Assembly (NCBI GenBank): GCA_038232935.1
Contig: JBBSMX010000054.1
Coordinates: 1-24,577, forward strand
Reading direction: 5' to 3'
Source: JBBSMX01 sp038232935
GTDB taxonomy: Bacteria; Bacteroidota; Rhodothermia; Rhodothermales; JANQRZ01
DNA: 24,577 bases
Shown here: positions 1 through 6,656 of the stretch, one piece after another
How positions within the stretch are numbered: position 1 is the stretch's first letter
Layout: every line of letters begins with the position of its first letter
The notes under the pieces: generated by a model
What the model saw: the letters and a program-made list of their open reading frames with translations, nothing else
Databases searched by the model: none
What the model was told of the DNA's origin: nothing
Position numbers and translations under genes: made by a program

Positions 1-66
1 CGCGGCGGAGGGGAGGAGCGGGGCGATGGCGTCCCACTGGGCATCGGCGAGTTCGTAGCGTCGCAT
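1..66 (-). CDS. IS5-family transposase, N-terminal fragment (cut by the window edge)
   Basis: Reading the minus strand from ATG at 66-64 gives 22 residues, MRRYELADAQWDAIAPLLPS and two alanines, still open at the window edge. The MRRYEL(T/A)DAQW..I.PLLP pattern is the start of the DUF4096-type N-terminal domain found in many IS5-family transposases, ahead of the DDE catalytic domain. Only this N-terminus is visible, so it cannot be judged whether the enzyme is intact. The family call rests on this short but distinctive motif. Confidence 0.75.
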   Translation of the reverse strand, partial: MRRYELADAQWDAIAPLLPSAA

Positions 67-123
67 GGGCGGCGTGGAAGGAGGACGCCGAAGGTCGCAC
101 CGCTCAGGGTTTCCGTACAAGCC
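1..123 (-). mobile_element. End of an IS5-type insertion sequence (partial, runs off the window)
   Basis: The left edge of the window holds the N-terminal end of a transposase gene read on the minus strand, preceded by about 57 bases of non-coding DNA. That spacing is normal between the terminal inverted repeat and the transposase start in IS5-type elements. Read outward-in on the minus strand, the presumed terminus begins GGCTTGTACGGAAACC. Directly beyond it is CTAG (124-127), which fits the YTAR-type targets used by several IS5-family groups. The boundary at 123 is inferred, because the other end of the element and the second target copy lie outside the window. The element has interrupted the antitoxin gene that follows it. 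Confidence 0.6.
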
Positions 124-336
124 CTAGAGGAAGCTCAGCATCGGCTTCCCGAACTGATCGAGGAAGCCGCCCGCGGCGAGGAGGTCGTGATCTCGCGCGG
201 TGACGGGGCCGACTTCCGCCTCGTCCCTGTGCCCGCGCCGGAGCGCCGCCCACGCCGGTTTGGCAGCGCGCGGGGCCTCATTCATATGGCCGATGACTTC
301 GACGAGCCACTCGACGACTTCGCGCCGTACTTCTGA
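124..336 (+). pseudogene. Phd/VapB-like antitoxin, 5' end removed by the insertion sequence
   Basis: An open frame runs into the toxin gene and encodes a short antitoxin-like polypeptide. A Phd/YefM-type stretch (LEEAQHRLPELIEEAARGEE, then VVISRG and FRLVP) is followed by an acidic, aromatic C-terminus ending DDFAPYF, the usual toxin-binding tail. No ATG, GTG or TTG occurs in this frame between 61 and the GTG at 187. The conserved region starts abruptly at the CTAG where the insertion sequence appears to end. About six to ten N-terminal codons and the native promoter therefore seem to be lost. The stop TGA (334-336) shares its last base with the toxin ATG (336-338), which indicates original translational coupling. 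A rare start codon or an in-frame start at 187 giving a short tail-only peptide are alternatives. Confidence 0.6.
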
Positions 337-734
337 TGCGGCTGCTCCTCGATACCCACGCGCTCCTCTGGTTCCTGGCCGGGGAGAGCCGGCTGAGCCC
401 GCACGCGCGTCGCGTCATCGCCGACCCCGACAACGAGGTGCTCGTGAGCATCGGGAGTCTCTGGGAGATCACGATCAAGGCGAGCATCGGGAAGCTCACG
501 CTAGAGAAGCCGTTCGAGCAGTTGATCCCCTCGCAATTGGAGGCGGAACGGATTGAGGTGCTGCCCATCGAAATGCACCACCTCGCGACGCTCCGCGGAC
601 TTCTGTTCCACCACCGTGACCCTTTCGACCGACTCATCATCGTGCAGGCAATAGCGGAAGGGACGTCTGTCGTATCTCGCGACGCCGCGTTCTCGGAGTA
701 CGGCGTAAGGGTTCTCTGGGAAAGCACACCGTGA
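336..734 (+). CDS. PIN-domain ribonuclease toxin, VapC-like
   Basis: This 132-residue protein is a typical small PIN-domain toxin, a metal-dependent RNase that cleaves tRNA or other RNA when its antitoxin is absent. The acidic active-site residues are visible: D6 in LLLDTHALLW, E44 in SLWEITIK, D95 and D98 in HHRDPFDRLI, and a late D116 in SRDAAF. The DTHALLW and DPFDR motifs mark the subgroup often paired with Phd-type antitoxins. The start ATG overlaps the antitoxin stop. The frame is complete, whereas the antitoxin lacks its start, so this toxin may be unneutralised, silent, or controlled by an antitoxin elsewhere. Its stop (732-734) abuts the stop of the convergent tamB-like gene (735-737) with no base between them. 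Confidence 0.88.
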   Translation: MRLLLDTHALLWFLAGESRLSPHARRVIADPDNEVLVSIGSLWEITIKASIGKLTLEKPFEQLIPSQLEAERIEVLPIEMHHLATLRGLLFHHRDPFDRLIIVQAIAEGTSVVSRDAAFSEYGVRVLWESTP

Positions 735-3700
735 TTAGAACGGCGCGGCGCTGGCGGCTTCGTCGCGCTCCTCGGCGGCCTCGCCGATGATCCGGCGCAG
801 GAGTGCGGGCCAGTTCGCGAAGTCGGTCTCGTAGTTGACGCCGGCCCCGTAGGCCCCGTAGGGCGTCGCGCTGAGCCCGCTGCCGAGCAGCACGTCGCCC
901 TCGCGCCGGTAGAACACCTCCAGCGACACCGACGGGGTGAGCCGGACCTCGACGGCGACTTCGCCCTGTAGCTCCTCGCTCACAGGCCGGTCCTGCAACC
1001 GCTGGTAGATCCCCTCGCCCCGGATGATGAGCCGTTCGTCGAGCAGCCGGAGCGCGACGCCGTACGTCAGGTCGAAGTCTTCAGGGGCCGCGCCCTGCTG
1101 CACGCCGAAGAGCACGTCCACGTTCTGCGAGCCGAGCGCGTCGTTGAGGAAGAGGTTGAGGCGGGAGGAGACGAGCTGGGAGAGCGAGGTGAAAAACAGC
1201 TCGTCGGCGGCGTCGCGGATCGTCTGCTGGTTCTCGGAGGGGGCGAGGAGGAACGAGTTGGTGAGCAGCACGCTCGTGGCGTACTGGGCCTGGCGGTCGG
1301 ACTGGTTGAGCTGGCGGCGGAGGGCCTCGGCCCCGGCGACGGTCCGGTTCGTCTCGTCGAGGGCGAGCGAGAGGTCCACGAGCGGGCTCGTGACACGCCC
1401 CGTGACGTCGAGTGTGATGACGAGGGGGACGCGCTGGCGCGGGTCCAAGCCCGGCAGGTCGAGGCCGGCGAGTGAGGCCCGCGTGCGGTACGTCGCGGGG
1501 AGGTCGAGGCGGGCGTCGATGGGGTCGCCGTCCCACTGGAGCGTGCCGCCCTCGGCCAGCTCGAACCGGCGGGTGAACACGTCGCCGGCGGTGAAGAGGT
1601 AGTCGCCGCGCGCGACGTCGAAGGTGCCGAAGGTGAGGAACTCGCCCTCGCGGATGCCGAGCTGGAGCTGGGCGCTCCCCACCGCCGTGATCACGTCGCC
1701 GATGGCCGGGTCGAAAACGAGGTGGACGGTGGAGCCGGGTGGGGCGAAGATGTTGAGGTTCATCTCGAGCCCTTCGAGGAAGGCGCGCTCGTTCTCGGGC
1801 CGCTGCGCGATCAGGCTCCGCCGCGCCTCGAACTCCGGCTCGTTCCCGAGCGAGTCGGCGAAGACGAGGAAGCCGGCGTCGGCGGCGGGGCCGCTCTGGG
1901 TGACGGGGATGAACATCTCGCTGTCCGACGTGGTCTGCGCGTCGGGCGCCCGGAGGAAGACGTTGTTGATGGGGCCGGTGAGCGTGGCGCTGCCCGACGC
2001 ACGGATGTAGCCGTAGAAGGGCAGGTCGCGCGAATCCGGCACGTCGATGATTTCGAGTTCGGCGAGGTCGGCGGCGAGGTCGAAGGAGAAGAAGCGGTAG
2101 TCGTTGAAGAGGATGTCGCCGCGCACGAGGCCCTGGCCACCCCCCTTGTCGGTGAGATGGGCGTTGCGGATGTGGAAGCCCTCGCGGTCTACGGTCACGC
2201 GCCCTTCGGCGGCGAGCTGTAGCCCGAAGTCGGGGACGCGGAACGTGCCGTCGTGGATGCGCAGGTTCGCGTCGAAGAGCGGGACGCGCGGGACGCCGGT
2301 GATCCGCCCCGTCCCCGCGGCGTAGCCGCCCGCATCGTCGATGATGCTCGGGAAGAGCCAGTCGAAGACGAAGAGGTCGAGCCGGTCGAGGTCGAGCGCG
2401 AGGTCGAGCGCGCCGGGGTCGCGGCTACCGTCATCGCGGGTGCCGGGGAGGCGAACGGTTCCCGATGCACGGAGGTCGTTGACGACGGAGAGGGAATCGC
2501 CGTCAGGCATCAGGTGGAGGTCCACGGCGACGCCGTCGCCGCCAGGCACGTACTGGCTCGTGAGGGTGATCTGCCCGGCGCGCCGCCCGGCGAAGACGAA
2601 CCGGTCGATGGTCGCCGCGCCGACGATGGCGGGCTGCCGGAGCGCGCTCACGACGGCGAGCTCGGCGTCGAGCCGCCCGCCGAACAGCTCGCCTTTGCCG
2701 ATCAGCCCGAACAGTTCGCTGAGGTCGAGCGCCTCGGCATCGACGTGGAGGCTGTCGGTGTCGAGCGTGGACAGCACGCCGTCGAAGGCGAGGCGCGGCG
2801 GCATCGTGCCCTCCTGCTCGCGCTCGAAGACGAGGTCGCGGAGTACGATGGCGTCGGCGTAGAGGTCTACGGTCTGTGTGCCGCGCTCCCGCCACGTCTG
2901 ACTCTCCGTGGCGACTTCCACGAGGTGCAGGGTGAGCCGGTTCACGTCCGGCCGGATGGCGAGGTCGGCATCGAGAACCAACCGGCCGGGCGCGTCGAGC
3001 CGACTGCGTCGGAGCGACAGGGTGCCCTCGCGGTCGCGGAGGCGGAACGCGGCGGTCGTCCCGATGGGCAGTCCACCCATAATCCGGAGCGTGTCCGCGT
3101 CGAGGTCGAGGTCGAGGCGGCTTCGGCCGAGGAGCGTGCGGCTGTAGCCGCTGCGGAAGTCGAGGGTCGCTGCAAACGCGCTTCCGAAAAGTCCCGGCAC
3201 CCGGAGCGAATCGCCCCGCGCCGACGCCGTCAGCGCGAGTGAGTCGGGCGCGAGCCGGGCCTGCACGTCGAGCGCGGTACCGGGGGCGAAGGCGGGAAAG
3301 CCGGGCAGCAGGGCACGCAGCGCATCGGGCTGCCGAATCTCGACATCCACGGTGAGGGCCTGCGGTGCGGCGTCGACCGGCTCCGTCGTCGGGGCCACCG
3401 TCCCGCGCAGGCTGTCGGGGCGGGTGTGGTAGTATTTCGCCCGCTCCGTCTGCACCGTACGCGCCACCGCGTTCGTCCACTGCGTGGCGAGGGCGACGAG
3501 CGCTCCGGCCTCCACGTCTCCCGCACCGCGCACGCGCACGAGGTCGCTGTCGAGGTCGAACCATGTGGCCTCCGAGTCCGTGGGGCGCAGGCGGAGCGTC
3601 GTGGCGTGGGCCGGGATCGGGCGGGCTTCGCCGCCGAATGTGATCGTCGATGGTGCGAACTGCACGGCGAGATCGCCGCGAAAATCGTCGAGCGTCGTGC

Positions 3701-5318
3701 CTGTTCCGTCGAGCGTCGCATCGGCGGTGAGGCGCGTCGGGGGGGCACCGTAGAGCAGTCGACGCAGGTCGAACGCATCGGCGCGGAGGTCGAGGTCGAA
3801 GCGCGGCGCGGCGGTCAAGTCAACCGTGCCGTCGAGGCCGAGCGTGCCGCCTGCGACTAGGACGGCGGAACCGCTCAGCCGCAACCCTTCGGTCGTCACG
3901 TCGGCGGTGAGCGTGTCGATCATTCGGCCTGCGAGCCGGGACTCGGCGAGGGCGAGCTGAAGCCGGCCGTTGAGCGACTCGGCCGACGTGCCACTCCCGT
4001 CGAGCGTTACGTGGCCCGACACGTCGCCGGCCCACGCAGAGTCGCCGAGCAGCAGGCCGGGGTCGAGCGCGTCGGTTTCGGCATCGAGGGTGTAGACGAG
4101 CGGCCGGTCGGGGTGGTGACGGAGCCGGGCGGTTCCCCGCGCTCGGCCCGCATCACTTGCGACGGTGAAGCGGGCGTTCGTGCGGAAGCGCCCGCTGGAG
4201 TACGCACCGTCCGCATCGAGTTGCAGGGTCGTCGTGCCGAGGCCGTGAAGGTCCGGCAGGGCGAGCGTCGGCCACACGGCATCGAGGTCGCGCTGGTGAA
4301 CGGTGGATCGAGGGATCGTGACCGCGAACACCGCCGAATCGGGCAGGCCCGTGAGGGTGCCCTCGACGCGGAGGTCGGTAGCGCCACGGGCGAGGGTGAG
4401 ACGTTCCACGGTAAGGTCGCGCAGCGGCCCCCTCACTTCGGCTGCGATCTCCACGGCATCGGCGAGCGGGAGCGCCGGCACGATCCGCCGCAGCTCGCCG
4501 CCCGCAACGTGGCTCGGTGCGAGCGAGAGGTCGAAGAGAGCAGGCGCATCGTCCGAGCGCACGAGCGAGAAGTCGCCTGCGATCTGGCTCGCGTCGGTTT
4601 CGAGCACGAGGTCGCGAAGCCGAACATCCCCATCGGTGACGTCGAGGATGCCTTCGAGCCGCCGGATCTGGAGGGGCGGTTCCGTCAGTTCGGCCGTCAA
4701 ATGGCGTACGCGGATCCGGTGACGGTCCCGGTTCCAATCGAGGTCGGCGCGGAGGTCGAGGTGGGTGATCGTGGCGGCGGTGTAATCGAACAGCGTGCCC
4801 TTACGAACGGCGGCGGGTGGGTCGCCTTCGTTATGCGTCGTGAGTGTGGCATCCACGAGCCAGATCGCCGGGGCCGACAGGTCGAGCGGGTCGCCGGGCT
4901 CGGTCCTGGGCTTCCGCGAGGCGAACACGTCGGCGAGGTTCCACCGCCCGCTCTCGCTGCGGACGAGGTCGATGCGCGGCCGGATCAGCGTTGCTTCGTC
5001 GAGCACGAGCCGCCGTCGGATGATACCCCACCACGTCGGTTCCAGCACGACGGAGTCGGCTTCGAGGACGACGCGGCCCTGCGGATCGCGCAGTCGCACG
5101 TCGGTGGCGTAGAGATCGTAGACGAGGTTGCCCGTCAACTGCCCGATCTCGATGCTGCCGCGGAACTGCTTGGAGAATGCCTGCTCGATCTGTCCGCGCA
5201 GCCCATCGCGGCCGACCTGCGTCCGCGTCAGCCCGAAGAACAGCAGCACGGCGGCGAAGGCGACGAACGCCGCCGCCAGCAGCACGCGAGCCGGGAGTCG
5301 GAGAAAGAGGAAGCGCAC
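735..5318 (-). CDS. tamB: TamB-like translocation and assembly module protein (DUF490/AsmA-like)
   Basis: This 1527-residue protein is anchored in the inner membrane by one N-terminal segment (residues about 10-31) and spans the periplasm toward the outer membrane. TamB-family proteins help insert outer-membrane proteins and are thought to form hydrophobic grooves that carry phospholipids between membranes. The body consists of repeating beta-strand-rich stretches of L/D/V pattern (LDLDLDADTL, LDLALDLDRLDLFVF) typical of AsmA-like beta-taco proteins. The last 350 or so residues match the conserved TamB C-terminal domain (LQLGIREGEFLTFG, GDYLFTAGDVFTRRFELAEG, VDVLFGVQQG, LLDERLIIRGEGIYQ). The start is GTG at 5318-5316, just ahead of the membrane segment. 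No TamA/BamA-type partner gene is in the window. It lies 126 bases downstream of aroB on the same strand. Confidence 0.88.
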   Translation of the reverse strand: MRFLFLRLPARVLLAAAFVAFAAVLLFFGLTRTQVGRDGLRGQIEQAFSKQFRGSIEIGQLTGNLVYDLYATDVRLRDPQGRVVLEADSVVLEPTWWGIIRRRLVLDEATLIRPRIDLVRSESGRWNLADVFASRKPRTEPGDPLDLSAPAIWLVDATLTTHNEGDPPAAVRKGTLFDYTAATITHLDLRADLDWNRDRHRIRVRHLTAELTEPPLQIRRLEGILDVTDGDVRLRDLVLETDASQIAGDFSLVRSDDAPALFDLSLAPSHVAGGELRRIVPALPLADAVEIAAEVRGPLRDLTVERLTLARGATDLRVEGTLTGLPDSAVFAVTIPRSTVHQRDLDAVWPTLALPDLHGLGTTTLQLDADGAYSSGRFRTNARFTVASDAGRARGTARLRHHPDRPLVYTLDAETDALDPGLLLGDSAWAGDVSGHVTLDGSGTSAESLNGRLQLALAESRLAGRMIDTLTADVTTEGLRLSGSAVLVAGGTLGLDGTVDLTAAPRFDLDLRADAFDLRRLLYGAPPTRLTADATLDGTGTTLDDFRGDLAVQFAPSTITFGGEARPIPAHATTLRLRPTDSEATWFDLDSDLVRVRGAGDVEAGALVALATQWTNAVARTVQTERAKYYHTRPDSLRGTVAPTTEPVDAAPQALTVDVEIRQPDALRALLPGFPAFAPGTALDVQARLAPDSLALTASARGDSLRVPGLFGSAFAATLDFRSGYSRTLLGRSRLDLDLDADTLRIMGGLPIGTTAAFRLRDREGTLSLRRSRLDAPGRLVLDADLAIRPDVNRLTLHLVEVATESQTWRERGTQTVDLYADAIVLRDLVFEREQEGTMPPRLAFDGVLSTLDTDSLHVDAEALDLSELFGLIGKGELFGGRLDAELAVVSALRQPAIVGAATIDRFVFAGRRAGQITLTSQYVPGGDGVAVDLHLMPDGDSLSVVNDLRASGTVRLPGTRDDGSRDPGALDLALDLDRLDLFVFDWLFPSIIDDAGGYAAGTGRITGVPRVPLFDANLRIHDGTFRVPDFGLQLAAEGRVTVDREGFHIRNAHLTDKGGGQGLVRGDILFNDYRFFSFDLAADLAELEIIDVPDSRDLPFYGYIRASGSATLTGPINNVFLRAPDAQTTSDSEMFIPVTQSGPAADAGFLVFADSLGNEPEFEARRSLIAQRPENERAFLEGLEMNLNIFAPPGSTVHLVFDPAIGDVITAVGSAQLQLGIREGEFLTFGTFDVARGDYLFTAGDVFTRRFELAEGGTLQWDGDPIDARLDLPATYRTRASLAGLDLPGLDPRQRVPLVITLDVTGRVTSPLVDLSLALDETNRTVAGAEALRRQLNQSDRQAQYATSVLLTNSFLLAPSENQQTIRDAADELFFTSLSQLVSSRLNLFLNDALGSQNVDVLFGVQQGAAPEDFDLTYGVALRLLDERLIIRGEGIYQRLQDRPVSEELQGEVAVEVRLTPSVSLEVFYRREGDVLLGSGLSATPYGAYGAGVNYETDFANWPALLRRIIGEAAEERDEAASAAPF

Positions 5319-5324
5319 GGACGG

Positions 5325-5350
5325 TGGACAGAGGACGATGGACAGAGGAC
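5325..5350. repeat. Tandem 12-bp repeat just upstream of tamB
   Basis: TGGACAGAGGAC occurs at 5325-5336 and again at 5339-5350, a 14-base period. Read on the minus strand it forms a pyrimidine-rich tract (GTCCTCTGTCCA) ending a few bases before the GTG start of the TamB-like gene. Similar pyrimidine-rich tracts lie directly upstream of tsaB and the EF-G2-like gene, so this may be a leader feature or a simple-sequence expansion. Confidence 0.6.
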
Positions 5351-5364
5351 AGCAGGCGGTGCTC

Positions 5365-5388
5365 GTAGGGACACAGCATGCTGCGTCC
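5365..5388. repeat. REP-like palindrome between aroB and tamB
   Basis: GTAGGGACACAGCATGCTGC followed by GTCC contains an almost perfect palindrome (GGACaCAGCA / TGCTGcGTCC, nine of ten pairs) centred on GCATGC at 5369-5388. It resembles short palindromic GGGACRCAGCATGCTG repeats dispersed in many bacterial genomes. There is no clear T-run after it on either strand, so a classical terminator is unlikely. Confidence 0.5.
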
Positions 5389-5444
5389 TGTTTGGAATCA
5401 GCACCGCTCTACCGAGAACCGCAAAATGACGAACAAGGTGCCCG

Positions 5445-6572
5445 TCAGCGTAGCGCGCGCGCCGATTTGGAGGAATCTTGCGCGTTCTTCGCGTACTCCC
5501 AGGCCGCCGCCACAGCCTCCGGCGTCACGTCCGCCGTCACCCGAGCCTGTCCGACCTCGTCGAGCACGACGAACCGGAGCCGCCCCGCCTGCCGCTTTTT
5601 GTCCGTCTGCATCGCCGCGACGAGGTCCGGCGTGGAGATCTCCGCCAGCCCAGCCGGCACGGGCAGCCGAGCGACGACGGCGTCGGCACGGTCGAACGAT
5701 AGGTCGGGACGGAGGGCGTGCGAGAGGTGGAGCGCCGCCCGCATCCCGAGCGCGACGGCCTCGCCGTGCGTGAACGTCCCATAGCCGACAGCGCGCTCGA
5801 TGGCGTGCCCGAACGTGTGGCCGAAGTTGAGGAGCGCTCGTCGACCGGCCTCGCGCTCGTCCTCAGCGACGATCTCGGCTTTGATGGCGGCGGCGCGGCG
5901 GACGAGCGTCGGGATTACGTCGGCGTCGCGTGCCAGCACCGCGTCCCCGTGCGCGTCAAGCCACTCGAAAAACTCAGCGTCGGCGATGAGCGCGGCTTTC
6001 ACGACCTCGGCCAGCCCGCTCGTCCACTCGCGCTCGGGCAGCGTGGCCAGCGTGGCCGGGGCGGCGAGGACGAGGCGGGGCTGGTGGAACACGCCGATGA
6101 GGTTTTTGCCGGCTGCGTGGTTGATGCCCGTTTTGCCGCCGATCGCGCTGTCAGCCTGCGCGACGAGCGTCGTCGGAAGCTGGACGAGCGGGAGCCCACG
6201 CAGCAGCGTCGCCGCCGCGAACCCTGCGAGGTCGCCGACGACCCCGCCGCCGAGCGCGAGTACCGGCGTCTGCCGGTCGATGCCGATACCGAGCGCCCAG
6301 TCGTAGAGGGCGGCGAGGTGTGCCTGCGACTTCGTGCTTTCGCCCGGGGGGAGGACGCGCACGCGCGGAACCCAGCCGGCGGCGTCGAGCGACTCGCGCA
6401 GCGGCTCCAGATGCAGCGCCGCCACGTGCTCGTCGGTGACGACGAGGCAGGGGCCGAGGCGGAGCCCGGCGTCGCGCAGCAGCGTCGGCGTGTAGGCGAG
6501 CGGGCCGAAGTGAATCGTGTACCCGCGTTCGCCGCCGAGCGGGACAGGGACGGGGGAGGGCTGGTCGGGCAT
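5445..6572 (-). CDS. aroB: 3-dehydroquinate synthase
   Basis: AroB converts DAHP to 3-dehydroquinate, the second step of the shikimate pathway to aromatic amino acids, in the cytoplasm, using NAD and a divalent metal. Clear family motifs, counted from the upstream start at 6611, are the NAD-binding GGGVVGDLAG (121-130), LPTTLVAQADSAIGGKTGIN (145-164) with the active-site lysine, and three expected metal ligands: E202 in GLAEVVK, H265 in FGHTFGHA and H282 in THGEAVALGM. The ATG at 6572 (MPDQPSP) is preferred. The upstream ATG at 6611 adds thirteen residues with no counterpart in the family and would take up half of the spacer shared with the divergent dipeptidase gene. With the preferred start the protein has 375 residues, a normal length. 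All key residues are present. Confidence 0.93.
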   Translation of the reverse strand: MPDQPSPVPVPLGGERGYTIHFGPLAYTPTLLRDAGLRLGPCLVVTDEHVAALHLEPLRESLDAAGWVPRVRVLPPGESTKSQAHLAALYDWALGIGIDRQTPVLALGGGVVGDLAGFAAATLLRGLPLVQLPTTLVAQADSAIGGKTGINHAAGKNLIGVFHQPRLVLAAPATLATLPEREWTSGLAEVVKAALIADAEFFEWLDAHGDAVLARDADVIPTLVRRAAAIKAEIVAEDEREAGRRALLNFGHTFGHAIERAVGYGTFTHGEAVALGMRAALHLSHALRPDLSFDRADAVVARLPVPAGLAEISTPDLVAAMQTDKKRQAGRLRFVVLDEVGQARVTADVTPEAVAAAWEYAKNAQDSSKSARALR

Positions 6573-6616
6573 AGCGGGAGCGAGGGGCGGGCCGAAAGCT
6601 ACGCCGGGCACACCGC

Positions 6617-6622
6617 TATATT
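6617..6622 (+). promoter_or_regulatory. Possible -10 element upstream of the M2 dipeptidase gene
   Basis: TATATT lies 35 bases before the dipeptidase ATG within the short spacer shared with divergent aroB. No convincing -35 hexamer is visible at the right distance, and the reverse complement (AATATA) could equally serve aroB. This is a weak call based on the only AT-rich block in the spacer. Confidence 0.3.
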
Positions 6623-6656
6623 CCTGTAGCCACGCATCTCTCCGCTTCCGCCAGCC

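Noticed and set aside
735..5318. Recurrent GAGGTCGAG-like strings read as a tandem DNA repeat
   Set aside because: They arise from repeated Leu-Asp-Leu/Asp-Leu-Asp codons in the beta-rich TamB protein and have no fixed period.
4011..5429. 472-residue plus-strand frame opposite tamB
   Set aside because: It is rich in Arg, Glu and Gly in the way typical of an antisense shadow in GC-rich DNA. It has no family motif, and the opposite strand encodes the clear TamB-like protein.
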